A stretch of DNA of 64,000 nt, taken from the NCBI RefSeq assembly GCF_003932785.1, contig NZ_RQYT01000030.1, positions 1-64,000 of the forward strand. Reading direction: 5' to 3'. Under the pieces are notes generated by a model. That model saw only the letters and a list, made by a program, of their open reading frames with translations, made no database searches and was not told the DNA's origin. Made by a program: the position numbers and the translations under genes. Below, piece by piece: positions 9,198-17,664 of this stretch (positions are counted from its first letter, which is position 1; each line of letters starts with the position of its first letter). This stretch comes from Arachnia propionica. Its GTDB lineage: Bacteria > Actinomycetota > Actinomycetes > Propionibacteriales > Propionibacteriaceae.

Positions 9198-10289
9198 GTG
9201 AGTGGCAAAGGACGTGGGATGAAGAGTTCGCCCTTGCGAAGGAAGATTCCAGCAACCGAGGCAGAGGTGGCGAAGATCAAGCGCCGCATCGCGAGGAACG
9301 CTGCGCTGTTTCTCTCGGCCCGAGGATCTGGCGAAGTGGCCCGCGACCTCGTCTCACGTGCGGCTGAGGACCTGCTCAGGGCGCTGCGCAGGCAGGCCCG
9401 ATCCGGAACAGTTGATGGAGGGCTGGGAAGTGTCTGGACGTTCCTCTCCTACGCCAAGCGCGCTCGCAAGGGACACAACCGTGCGGCGATGAATGACAAG
9501 TGGCGAGGCGTCACCAAGGTGCCCAAGAAGGAACGGGAAGAAGGTTCCCCAACCCCCTTCTTCGACAGAATCCGTCAGGATACCGACACCACGTATGACG
9601 TCGAGACCTCTGTCAACGACGCGTTGTTGGTGGTCACAGCAGCACTGCTTCCACGGATCCTCAACGTGTTGGCGCAGCGCTCCGGCAACGGTGGTCTGTC
9701 AGCCGATCAGGTGGAGGCCTACTGGGTGATGCTCTACTGCACGAACATGCCGGTATCGATACCAGCTGAGCACGTTCCAGTGATCGAACTGTTCAAGCGG
9801 GGCGAGGAGAACTGGCCCTCCCACCTACTCCGGATCCGGGGAACGCGCCCCCATGGGCGCCAGGAACCGAGTTCGGTCAACCACGACATCTCTCGTGCCC
9901 GAAGACTCGTTGCCACGTGTCTGTACTTGTTCATCACACTTGCCCCCTACTCGTCCGTGGTCCAGGACGAGGCCGACATGACGCGGCTGCTGGACCTGAT
10001 CTTCACCAAATCGAAGGACTTTTTTGACGGTCAAAGCGACCTCGTGAAGAAGGCTGGCGCGTGCGTGAGGCTGGACGACTACACCTACCGGGTGGACACC
10101 GTCGCAGCCCACGCGGCTGTGCGCAAGCTGCAGTCCTTCAAGAAGCACACCTTGGCCCAGATGGTCGACGACCTCCACGCCGCCGAGGCCAAGTACGCCA
10201 TCCACGTCCCCGGGCAGGACAGGTTCCGCCCACGATTCGACTGCGTGAAACGATGCGCAGCCCATAGTTCTGAAAGCATGAAGCCATGA
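9198..10289 (+). CDS. Hypothetical protein, weakly sigma-factor-like N-terminus
   Basis: 363 aa from GTG 9198, which has GGGAGG 6-7 nt upstream; ATG 9219 is possible. Residues 40-95 (DLVSRAAEDLLRALRRQ, then VWTFLSYAKRARKG) resemble sigma-70 region 2 helices only loosely. The rest is helical with no recognised motif. The stop overlaps the next start (ATGA), so the two are translationally coupled. Its neighbours carry a shared promoter-like element, so a regulatory role is possible but unproven. Confidence 0.5.
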   Translation: MSGKGRGMKSSPLRRKIPATEAEVAKIKRRIARNAALFLSARGSGEVARDLVSRAAEDLLRALRRQARSGTVDGGLGSVWTFLSYAKRARKGHNRAAMNDKWRGVTKVPKKEREEGSPTPFFDRIRQDTDTTYDVETSVNDALLVVTAALLPRILNVLAQRSGNGGLSADQVEAYWVMLYCTNMPVSIPAEHVPVIELFKRGEENWPSHLLRIRGTRPHGRQEPSSVNHDISRARRLVATCLYLFITLAPYSSVVQDEADMTRLLDLIFTKSKDFFDGQSDLVKKAGACVRLDDYTYRVDTVAAHAAVRKLQSFKKHTLAQMVDDLHAAEAKYAIHVPGQDRFRPRFDCVKRCAAHSSESMKP

Positions 10290-11362
10290 CCGAGGAATAC
10301 GACCTCGACGACACCGTCCAGTTCTTCCGCGACCTTCTTGTCCCCGTACCGGAGGGCGCTGCAACCCTGGAGGAGATCGAGCAGGGATTCACCGAACCCC
10401 GTGCCCGCGAGATCCTCGACGACCCCGCCCTGCTCAGCCACCTGAGACAACTCGCCGCACGGGTCGAACTCGGCTACGGATGGACGATGCAGGCCCTGGG
10501 CGACGACGCCCCCGCCAGCACCGAGCTGTACCTCATCGCCCTCGACGAACGCCCCGACCACACACAGGCACTCATCACCATCCGCCGCGACGGCGACACC
10601 ACGACCCTCTGCCCGGACGGATTCGACGCCCTCGAGCCGGAACTGCTCGCACGCGTCGACCTTCCCGACGGCTGGGCGGCCTGGCATCCGGCGGAGCCGA
10701 CCTGGCCGCCCGTTGTCTCCTGGCATGGTCCTTCGGTGCCGGATTGGGTGCCGGACCTGCTGGGTGAGGGCATCCTCGACGACCTCGCAGCCAACCGCGA
10801 TGAGAGTGTCTGCGAGATGCTCTTCCACGAGCCGCACCCCCTCGCCCGCTACGCGCTGGGGCAGTGGCTACGGCACCACTCCCAGCCCCGCCTGCCGGAC
10901 TCCCTGCTACGGCTGGAGCTGGGTACCCTCGCTGTCGAACACGCCGACCTCCTCGACGGATCGCCTGACCGCGACCTCCTCGTTGATGCCGGTGACGTGC
11001 TGGTCAATCTCCTCGGGATCGTGGCGACGTGGGAGGGGCCGAGACGGGCCCTGGCGGAGGCGGAACTGCGCCGTGCCGCGGCCGCCATCCTGACCCTCAC
11101 CCCTGACATCCCCGAGGCGCCAGCGCTCAGCCAGCTGCTCGCCGACGGCGTGAAAGTTGCCACGCCCGGCCAGGGCCGGATCCTCGACGGCCTGGCCCTG
11201 GCCGCTGGGGGTGACCAGCCCGTCGTCGAGGCCGAGCACCCCTGGGCCGCGATGGTGGCAGAGACCCGTCAGGAGGCGATCGGATTCGTCGACGTGAAGG
11301 TCCCGCACGTCGACGAGGACCCCGGCAGGCCGTTCCTCGCGGAACTCGTCGTTCTGGGATGA
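10286..11362 (+). CDS. Hypothetical protein
   Basis: 358 aa, coupled to the preceding gene by an ATGA overlap. Acidic and leucine-rich, with no signal peptide, membrane segment or catalytic motif that I recognise. Codon use is like the surrounding operons. The coupling suggests it acts with the 9198 protein, perhaps as a binding partner; this is inference. Confidence 0.5.
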   Translation: MTEEYDLDDTVQFFRDLLVPVPEGAATLEEIEQGFTEPRAREILDDPALLSHLRQLAARVELGYGWTMQALGDDAPASTELYLIALDERPDHTQALITIRRDGDTTTLCPDGFDALEPELLARVDLPDGWAAWHPAEPTWPPVVSWHGPSVPDWVPDLLGEGILDDLAANRDESVCEMLFHEPHPLARYALGQWLRHHSQPRLPDSLLRLELGTLAVEHADLLDGSPDRDLLVDAGDVLVNLLGIVATWEGPRRALAEAELRRAAAAILTLTPDIPEAPALSQLLADGVKVATPGQGRILDGLALAAGGDQPVVEAEHPWAAMVAETRQEAIGFVDVKVPHVDEDPGRPFLAELVVLG

Positions 11363-11529
11363 AGGCGTTGTTCCGAGGCTGAGGTGGTTGTTCACGACGG
11401 CTTGAGCGCTGTCCTTGCCCCGCTGGTCTCGACACGGACTGCTCGCTGACGAGGATGAAGAGGCGATCATGGCCGGCCTGCGTCATGGCCGACGTGGGCC
11501 GCCTCCACATGTTGCTGAAGATTTCTCGG

Positions 11530-11560
11530 TGATTCTCTGAAGTTGGGGCGTCCCGGGTCC
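11530..11560 (+). promoter_or_regulatory. TTCTCTGAAGT shared upstream element (copy 2 of 3)
   Basis: ATTCTCTGAAGT followed by GGGGCG and CGGGTCC, preceded by GAAGATTTCT. It starts about 75 nt before the zinc-finger gene at 11608. The gene-free interval 11363-11529 otherwise holds only a remnant of the palindromic element near 11418-11450 and a segment (11362-11415) repeated at 16172-16240. Confidence 0.5.
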
Positions 11561-11607
11561 TTTCCTCAGTGGGTGGGGATCACCACCCCTGATCTGAGGA
11601 GGAAGAC

Positions 11608-11814
11608 ATGGCCACGTGCAACTACTGCAAGGGGCGCGGCAAGGCGTACTCGCAGACGCTGAAGCGGGACGTGACCTGTGACGGCTGCGCCGGGACGGGA
11701 CGTACCGGCTGGGACAAGTGCCACTGGTGTAACGGCACCGGCAAGGACTACAACGCGAACCTGGGACGCTACGTCACCTGCGACGGCTGTCGCGGGACCG
11801 GTCGCAAGCGCTGA
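11608..11814 (+). CDS. Small DnaJ-type zinc-finger protein
   Basis: 68 aa, ribosome-binding site GAGGAGGA. Almost the whole protein is four CxxCxGxG motifs (CNYCKGRG, CDGCAGTG, CHWCNGTG, CDGCRGTG), enough for two zinc sites as in the DnaJ cysteine-rich domain, but with no J-domain. Such domains bind unfolded polypeptide or act as thiol-disulfide modules. It has its own shared upstream element and is followed by a half-length paralogue at 11966. Possibly a partner of the neighbouring ATPase systems; function not established. Confidence 0.75.
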   Translation: MATCNYCKGRGKAYSQTLKRDVTCDGCAGTGRTGWDKCHWCNGTGKDYNANLGRYVTCDGCRGTGRKR

Positions 11815-11888
11815 TCGGTTCGTCGGCTGGTCGGGTGCGCGTCCCATCGCGGCCCGACCAGCGGCGGACCCCGCGCCGAATAACTTCT

Positions 11889-11920
11889 GAGCTTCTCTGA
11901 AGTCCGGCGCCATCGGGTCC
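11889..11920 (+). promoter_or_regulatory. TTCTCTGAAGT shared upstream element (copy 3 of 3)
   Basis: CTTCTCTGAAGT, then GGCGC and CGGGTCC, at the same spacing to the start codon as copy 2. Promoter and gene at 11966 look like a tandem duplicate of those at 11608. Confidence 0.5.
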
Positions 11921-11965
11921 TTGTCCCAGTGGGGGGAGCACCACCAACAACCTGAGGAGGACATC

Positions 11966-12070
11966 ATGGCAATCTGCAGCTACTGCAACGGCAAGGGAAA
12001 GACGTATTCGTCGACGTTGGGGCGTCACGTGACCTGCGACGGCTGTCGCGGGACCGGGAGGAAGCCCTGA
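11966..12070 (+). CDS. Very small DnaJ-type zinc-finger protein (34 aa)
   Basis: 34 codons with a strong GAGGAGGA ribosome-binding site. The peptide has two CxxCxGxG motifs (CSYCNGKG and CDGCRGTG), sufficient for one zinc site, and ends GTGRKP, closely matching the C-terminus GTGRKR of the 11608 protein. It is a half-length duplicate with its own copy of the upstream element, and a strong terminator follows. That argues that it is a real gene although it is tiny. Confidence 0.65.
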   Translation: MAICSYCNGKGKTYSSTLGRHVTCDGCRGTGRKP

Positions 12071-12077
12071 CGTGCAG

Positions 12078-12114
12078 TTCCGGGGTCGATCATCCACGGT
12101 GATTGACCCCGGAA
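12078..12114 (+). terminator. Rho-independent-type hairpin
   Basis: Inverted repeat TTCCGGGGTC ... GACCCCGGAA, extending inward through TCATC/GATTGA-like pairs, directly after the 34-aa gene. The U-tract is weak, as is usual in high-GC actinobacteria. Confidence 0.65.
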
Positions 12115-12145
12115 CCCCAGTTTCGACTGCCTCACGGCGTCGGTA

Positions 12146-12300
12146 AGAGGGCGCGCGGATAGGGGGGTCGTCACGAGGATCGTCGCGGTGGCCTCCTGGC
12201 AAGGCGGACGACGAAGAGCGCACTGGATTGTGCGTTCGAGGAGGACAACGCTGCCAGGGGGTCACCGGGGCGACCGCAGTAGATCTATCCGCGCACCCTC
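12146..12300. mobile_element. MITE-like element, copy 1
   Basis: 155 bp bounded by 17-bp terminal inverted repeats: left AGAGGGCGCGCGGATAG, right reading as AGAGGGTGCGCGGATAG on the other strand. The interior is nearly identical to the copy at 59907-60068 and contains the hairpin GCGCAC/GTGCGT. No coding capacity and no clear target duplication. Confidence 0.65.
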
Positions 12301-12343
12301 TAAGTAATCAATGAACTCTCGTGTCGTTCTGAAAGGCCCCACC

Positions 12344-14536
12344 ATGTCTTCGTCTCGTCGCCGTACCTGGAAAGTGCGCTGCCTGCTGCGCTCCGCCGAT
12401 CCTGTGAATGCTGCCCGCCAGGCGGGGGACCGGTTGCTGCAGCTGGCATCGGGGATGGAGGGGCATGGACGTGCCACGCTGCGACTCATCTCCGACGGTC
12501 GGGGGGCCGTCGAGATGTTGTTCGAGTGTTGTGGGGTGCCCGATGCCGACGTCACGGACTGGGTGTTCCAGGACGTCGCGGAGCTGGAGCCGTCGCGACG
12601 GCCTCGGCCCCGCACCTGGTCCCATGTCACCGAGCTGGTGCCTCGGGCGCGCCTGGGCGCTGTGGATCCGCTGGATGAGCTGGATCCTCAGCCGCCCAGC
12701 ACGTCCGGGCAGCAGGCGGTGGTGTGGCCGTCGCCCTTCGCGACCTCCGGGATGGAACTGCTCGCCGCCATGCGTGGCGCGACGGCTGAGGTGCGGCTGC
12801 ACCTCGCCCCGGTCAACGAGATCGCGGCTCAGCTGGCCCTGCACGAGATCCGTGATGCGGTGCAGGCCAGCGACCCGGTGATCCACGCCCTCTACCAGGG
12901 GATCCCGGTGGCGGCGCGGTTGCTCATCGGTCATCGCGGCTCGCTTCCCCCACGGCTGAGGGCGGTGCTGCTGGATCGGGGCCTGGGGCTCGCCCTGAAA
13001 CCCCTCGACGCGCACGCCCCCGACACCACCGCCGCGTGGCAGGGGGAGGCGTCGTCTCTGATCAGCTCCGGTTTGCCATTCGGGGCTGCGCAGTGTCTCA
13101 CCGTGATCCCGGTGGCGGGGTTCGGCACGGGGGTGTGTGGACTGCCCGTGACCATCCCGGTCCCGAAGCAGGTGCCCGTCGACGACGGCGTGTGCCTGGA
13201 GGGTCTGCGGATCGGGACGGCTCTGTCCACCTCGGGGCAAGAGCGCGAGATCCGGGTGCGGGAGGAGGATCTCCTGCTTCACACCCAGGTGATCGGATCA
13301 ACGGGGTCGGGCAAGTCGACGCTGCTCGCGGCCCTGGCCCGCGAGTGCCGTGCCGCGGGGATCGGGATCACCGTCCTCGATCCTCACGGCCAGCTCGTCG
13401 ACCGAATTCTCCAGGAGAGCCCCACCGCCACCTCCGACGTGGTACTGGTGCGCAGCGGCGACGAGGCGCACCCCATCCCGCTCAACCCGCTGGCCGGGCC
13501 CAACCCGGAGATGATGACGGACACGCTGGTCCAGGTGTTGCGGGAACTCCACGACCCGGGGAACCGGGGATACATGGGGCCGGTGTGGGAGCGGTGGTTC
13601 GGGCTGCTGCTTGCGGTCCAGCGGGCCCTGTTGGGGGACAGGGCCAACCTGGCGCTCATCCCGTCCATGGCCTCTGACAAGGAGCTCATGGCGCAGCTCG
13701 CGAGGCAGGTGGAGCAGGGGGATCGCACCTTGGCCCGCGAGTTCAGGGCGTTGTTCCAGCGTCGGGAAGAGGAGTTCAACGATCACGTGACCTGGGTGGT
13801 GGCGAAGTTCCAGCGGATGGTTGGCTCGCCACAGATGCGGGGGATCCTGGGGAGCGGGTTGGACGCGATCGATGTCGTCGAGGTTCTGGATGCCCGTTCC
13901 ACCCTCCTCATCGACCTGGCCGCCAACACCCTCGGGAGTCTGTCGGCGCAGCTGCTGGGGGAGATGTGGCTGGCCAAGCACTGGGAGGCGCTGTCACTGC
14001 GTGCCCACCGCGACGAGCCGCACCTGCTCATCGTCGATGAGGCCCACCTGTTCGCCTCCGGGCTGCTGCCGCGCATCCTCACCCAGGCCCGGAAGTACGG
14101 GGTGGGTGTGGTGGTGGCGCACCAGAACCTTGAGCAGCTCGACGGCAGTCTGCGCGAAGCGGTGATCTCGTCGACCAACAATGTGGTCGTCTTCCGCACC
14201 GGCATCCAGGAGATGGGGGCGGCCCTGGCTCGTCTGGGCGAGTGGAGCGGCGGTCTCCTGACCCGGCTGGAGCGGCTGACCGCCGCCACGTCCCTCAACG
14301 TGGGGAGCGGCTTCACCGATCCGTTCACCCTCCAGATTGACCACAACGGGCGAGGAATCCCCGCCAGCCCGGAGATCGTCGAGGAAGTGCAGCAACGGAG
14401 TAGCGAGCGTTACGGCCTGCTGGACCCGAAGGGAGCCATCCTCACCCCGGCCAGCCTGGTCCGGCCAACTCAGGAGCGCTCCTACCTCGACGAGTGGCTG
14501 GCCCGGCGTCAGGGTGATTCACGTACCTTGGGGTAG
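12344..14536 (+). CDS. HerA/VirD4-like ATPase (DUF87/TraG-type)
   Basis: 730 aa from ATG 12344, which has GAAAGG upstream; ATG 12311 just after the MITE is an alternative. Walker A is GSTGSGKST (about 318-326) preceded by LLLHTQVI; Walker B is LLIVDEAHLF (about 560); VVVAHQNLEQ fits the downstream sensor/Q motif. The layout matches proteins annotated as type IV secretion coupling or HerA-type DNA-translocating ATPases. The N-terminal 280 residues are unique. No relaxase or mating-pair genes are nearby, so a conjugation role is doubtful; HerA-type ATPases also occur in several antiphage systems. The immediate neighbours are the zinc-finger genes and a TIR-like gene. Confidence 0.75.
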   Translation: MSSSRRRTWKVRCLLRSADPVNAARQAGDRLLQLASGMEGHGRATLRLISDGRGAVEMLFECCGVPDADVTDWVFQDVAELEPSRRPRPRTWSHVTELVPRARLGAVDPLDELDPQPPSTSGQQAVVWPSPFATSGMELLAAMRGATAEVRLHLAPVNEIAAQLALHEIRDAVQASDPVIHALYQGIPVAARLLIGHRGSLPPRLRAVLLDRGLGLALKPLDAHAPDTTAAWQGEASSLISSGLPFGAAQCLTVIPVAGFGTGVCGLPVTIPVPKQVPVDDGVCLEGLRIGTALSTSGQEREIRVREEDLLLHTQVIGSTGSGKSTLLAALARECRAAGIGITVLDPHGQLVDRILQESPTATSDVVLVRSGDEAHPIPLNPLAGPNPEMMTDTLVQVLRELHDPGNRGYMGPVWERWFGLLLAVQRALLGDRANLALIPSMASDKELMAQLARQVEQGDRTLAREFRALFQRREEEFNDHVTWVVAKFQRMVGSPQMRGILGSGLDAIDVVEVLDARSTLLIDLAANTLGSLSAQLLGEMWLAKHWEALSLRAHRDEPHLLIVDEAHLFASGLLPRILTQARKYGVGVVVAHQNLEQLDGSLREAVISSTNNVVVFRTGIQEMGAALARLGEWSGGLLTRLERLTAATSLNVGSGFTDPFTLQIDHNGRGIPASPEIVEEVQQRSSERYGLLDPKGAILTPASLVRPTQERSYLDEWLARRQGDSRTLG

Positions 14537-14776
14537 GTTGTCTCCGTGTTCAAACTTGGTTTCAGGGTCCGAGGCTTCTTCTGTAGGAACTACGGTTCTG
14601 CTGAGGGGCGCCTCGTTGATATGGTCCCATCTGTTGCAGGGCCGCGATCGAACAGGTTCATTCCCATTCAAGTGAGTAATGGGTATCAGTGGATCTGAAA
14701 CTGTTGTTGTGGCGACTCGAGGCTCTGCTTGTTGGCGCTTAGTGCGGGGCGTTCTAGCTGCGGATAAGGAGATGGC

Positions 14777-15574
14777 GTGAGGCTAAGTAGAAAATATGAG
14801 GGAATATGCTTCCCTGGTAAGGTGATCGAGCAGGCGTTCGACATTCTTGGTCTGCCCGGAGAGAAGAAATGGGATGAGAAGTTCATGGCCCAGGCTTCTT
14901 CTTTCAATAGGATTGAAGAGGGGAGGGATGCGTGGGTTCTCGATACTTTGGGTGAATGGCTGGACAGATATGGTCGCGGATTCAGTTTTGCTGATCTTCA
15001 TCTGGACTGGGATGACGTGGCGCTGTTTATTCAGGTCTACTTTGGTGACACGATGGTTCAGGTAGGCTCCCGAGTGAGAGGGAAAATTGATCGTGTCGTG
15101 AAGGTCTTCGATGATGGCGAGGAAGAGATCAAAAAGGGTGCTGTTCCAGACAGGCCAATAATTTTCATCGGGCATGGAGGGGGTAGTCGTGCCTGGTGCG
15201 AGATCAGGGACGAGCTCCAAGGTAAGCATGGTCTCGAGATTGAGACTTTCGAGGCGGGAAGTCGTGGCGGGATTTCTGCGTTCGAAGTGCTCCGTTCCAT
15301 GGCAAAGAAGTGTTCTTTTGCCATCATGGTCTTCAGTGCTGAAGATGAGCTTCGCGACGGCAGCATGAGGGCAAGGCAGAATGTGGTTCATGAGGCAGGT
15401 TTCATGCAAAGTTCTCTGGGGGCGAGTCGTGTCATGATGGTGGTTGAGAAGGGGGTTGACATGTTCAGTAACATTCATGGTCTCCAGTGTGACTACTACG
15501 ATCATGGCCATGTGAAGGAAGTGATCAGTAGCCTCTTGGCCACGCTGCGTCGAGAGTTTCCTGGGGCGGTCTAA
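14777..15574 (+). CDS. TIR-like nucleotide-binding domain protein (PF10137 type)
   Basis: 265 aa from GTG 14777 behind AAGGAG. Residues 127-262 match the TIR-like 'CAP12/Pycsar effector' family: strand IIFIGHGGG (128-136), then NVVHEAGFMQSSLG with putative catalytic Glu206, and SRVMMVV. Proteins of this family act as NAD+ hydrolases in CBASS/Pycsar and other defence systems. The N-terminal 120 residues are an unrecognised helical domain, likely the sensor. The coding sequence is markedly lower in GC than its neighbours, suggesting recent transfer. No cyclase gene is adjacent, so it is either a stand-alone system or linked to the ATPase upstream. The 240-bp gap before it shows nothing notable. 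Confidence 0.75.
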   Translation: MRLSRKYEGICFPGKVIEQAFDILGLPGEKKWDEKFMAQASSFNRIEEGRDAWVLDTLGEWLDRYGRGFSFADLHLDWDDVALFIQVYFGDTMVQVGSRVRGKIDRVVKVFDDGEEEIKKGAVPDRPIIFIGHGGGSRAWCEIRDELQGKHGLEIETFEAGSRGGISAFEVLRSMAKKCSFAIMVFSAEDELRDGSMRARQNVVHEAGFMQSSLGASRVMMVVEKGVDMFSNIHGLQCDYYDHGHVKEVISSLLATLRREFPGAV

Positions 15575-15589
15575 CTTCCTTAGTTCGCC

Positions 15590-16195
15590 TGTATTGGGTC
15601 GTATTTGCCTTCAATTTTCCCGGCTTGCCTGTCTAGTTGGGCAGGCATATTGAAACGAGGCAGGCGATTTAGGGCACGGGAGGGTCGAGCCCTTGACGCG
15701 GCAGCGGGGGCTCTACCGCCCTGCTGTCGGCGGATCCCGTCAAGGGCAGACGCCTTAGACAACGCTCTCAAGGCGTTGTTCACTGCCTTTCTTCTTCGCT
15801 GTTGTCTGACTGGACCTCCCTGGTCAAGGCGGGCGAACCCGGGATAAGACAGGTGAAACCACCGCGGTCACGAATCTCCGTCCTGTTTTCCATGGCAGCG
15901 TTGACATCGCGATCTCGCCGAAGCAAAGCGGCGATTCGTGAACGCCCGATCCTCCAATCACCCCCTCTCTCCCTCCCACTGGCCTCTCCGGGCCCTGATT
16001 CGCCTGCCTTGGGTTGGAAACGCCTGCCTTCTTTCAAATCGCCTGCCAAACAAGACAGGCGAGCCGCCGTTAAGGCAGGCGAGCCGCACCCAACACAGGC
16101 GAACCCGCCCAAGGCAGGCGAGCCACGCCCAAGGCAGGCGAACCCGCGGGAGGACAGGCGAAACCGTGTCAAGGCGTTGTTTACGGAGCTGAGGT
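15590..16195. repeat. Cluster of ~20-bp AGGCAGGCGARCC repeats in both orientations
   Basis: The gene-free interval 15575-16387 is built from short units with core GGCAGGCGA and a variable tail, about seven in tandem on one strand at 16050-16180. Reverse-oriented units (CGCCTGCCTT) lie at 15598-15660 and 16000-16050, so the block can fold into long hairpins. A related block lies at 28500-28670. No open frame with coding character was found here. Confidence 0.7.
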
Positions 16196-16264
16196 GGTTG
16201 CTCATTTCGGCTTCAGTGCCGTCCTCTCCACCGCTGCTCGCACCGGGGCCGGAGCCTGGGAAGG

Positions 16265-16375
16265 ACCCGTGTCGAGACCCCGTGGGACTCCCGCTCAACT
16301 CGAGTTCCGGCACCGTGTGCCAGGGGTCTCGACACGGACGGCGCGCTGGCACGCGCGGTCCGGCTCGACCAGCGG
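16265..16375. repeat. Dispersed palindromic element, half copy
   Basis: Starts at GTGTCGAGACC and ends GGTCCGGCTCGACCAGCGG; the left terminal GGTCGAGCC part is missing. The segment before it (16172-16240) repeats 11362-11415, so the two gaps share a composite repeat. Confidence 0.65.
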
Positions 16376-16387
16376 AGAAGAAGGACT

Positions 16388-17581
16388 TCAGTCCACCATG
16401 TCCGCTGGGACCACCCAGGTGTTGCAGCCCTGAAGGGTGGTGATGTGGAAGCCCCGACCTCCCCAATAGGTCAGGGACTCGTTGGATCCGTGGACCTCTT
16501 CCCCGAAGATTCCAAGATTGTGCATCACCCTTTCGTAGTCCTCGGCCGTGAAGCCGATGTCGAGGGTGAGCGCCTGTCTGGACTCGGAGCAGATCGCCTG
16601 CAGTTCGAGTCGACGGCTGATTTCCCAGTAGTCGATGGGGAGGGAGTATCCCGCGTGGCCGATTCCGCTCTGCAGCTGGATGTGGTGGAAGACCTCGTGG
16701 ATGGTGGTCATGGCCCCTTCGGTGGGGTGTTTTGCTGCGTAGTTGAGACTCTTGCTGGACAGGTAGAACGTGTTGTTGGCCGAGCAGTAGAACGCGGGGA
16801 AACGTGGTCCTTGATATCCGCAAGGCGTCTGGATCTCCCGGTCGTAGCTCTCCACGAGGATCGGCTCCAACGCAACCCCCAACGTCTCGAAGTGCGGGGT
16901 CCAGGCCTGGAGGATGCAGGTGGCGAGTTCCTCGGCGTAACGACGGTACTCCTCGTGCGTCTCGAAGTGATACGGGTCGGGGCAGTCCGCCACCGGGTAC
17001 TCGGCGAGGAACAGGGGATGCTCTGTCAGGCTCTCCGGGAACGAGGTCTGGGTCTGAAGTTCCTCCCAGGTGTGCTCCGGCAGCCAGTCCGGTCGGGGCG
17101 GTTGCTGGAACGTGACGAAATCGTCAGCCGTCGGCGGACCTGAGGGACTGGGCGAAGGGCTGGGCGACGGGGTGGGGGTGGCCGTCGCTGAAGGCGACGG
17201 CGGCTGTGGGGTTGCGGTCGCACGGAGCTGGTTGTTCAAGTCGGTGAGCCACGGGATGAGCCACAGACTGAGCAGCCCCACCGCAACGATGGCCGCCGCG
17301 CCCACGATCTCCGGAGGGTGGCGATTCCACCACGGCTTTCTCGTGAGCGAAGCACGCCTCCTGGTTGTGGGGCGGAGGGACGTCCACGCATTCGTGCTCG
17401 CCTTGGCCGGTGACGGTGGCAACGAGACCGACGGGTCCCACGGCATCCGGTACGAGGGAGTCCCGGGTCTCCCAACCGAGGTGGACGACCCTCTCGGGAT
17501 TGGTGGTGTTCCGCGAGGCGCTCGGGGTCCCCGGGGTCCTTGGATTCTCTGATCCCAGGGCCGACCGCCTCGTTGTGCCAC
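16388..17581 (-). CDS. Membrane-anchored putative neutral zinc metallopeptidase
   Basis: 397 aa from GTG 17581, chosen because AAGGAGGAG lies just upstream; the frame extends further but with no coding character. Order: proline/arginine-rich cytoplasmic region (1-85), one transmembrane helix (about 91-112), a Pro/Ser/Thr linker (125-150), then an extracytoplasmic peptidase domain. The zinc motif H295-E-V-F-H299 and a downstream RRLELQAIC glutamate fit the PF04228-type 'neutral zinc metallopeptidase' family. Substrate unknown. A copy of the GTCCGTCAG motif lies 24 nt upstream of the start. Confidence 0.7.
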   Translation of the reverse strand: MAQRGGRPWDQRIQGPRGPRAPRGTPPIPRGSSTSVGRPGTPSYRMPWDPSVSLPPSPAKASTNAWTSLRPTTRRRASLTRKPWWNRHPPEIVGAAAIVAVGLLSLWLIPWLTDLNNQLRATATPQPPSPSATATPTPSPSPSPSPSGPPTADDFVTFQQPPRPDWLPEHTWEELQTQTSFPESLTEHPLFLAEYPVADCPDPYHFETHEEYRRYAEELATCILQAWTPHFETLGVALEPILVESYDREIQTPCGYQGPRFPAFYCSANNTFYLSSKSLNYAAKHPTEGAMTTIHEVFHHIQLQSGIGHAGYSLPIDYWEISRRLELQAICSESRQALTLDIGFTAEDYERVMHNLGIFGEEVHGSNESLTYWGGRGFHITTLQGCNTWVVPADMVD

Positions 17582-17603
17582 CGTGACTCCTCCTTGTTCA
17601 AGG

Positions 17604-17620
17604 AGTCCTGACGGACGGAT
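17604..17620 (-). promoter_or_regulatory. GTCCGTCAGGA variant of the shared upstream motif
   Basis: Read on the minus strand: CCGTCCGTCAGGA, 24 nt before the peptidase start. It differs from the consensus at GGA for RTA/GTRA, so it is the weakest of the seven copies. Confidence 0.35.
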
Positions 17621-17664
17621 CGGGGCCGGGTGCCTGTGCGGCGCGTCTTCTCGGCGCGACGGGG

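Noticed and set aside
11418-11450. A further palindromic element near 11.4 kb
   Set aside because: Only the GGTCTCGACACGGACTGCTCGCT part is left, without inverted ends, so I treat it as a decayed remnant and list no separate element.
12344-14536. HerA/VirD4-like ATPase as part of a conjugative element
   Set aside because: No relaxase, integrase, mating-pair gene or attachment site is visible around it.
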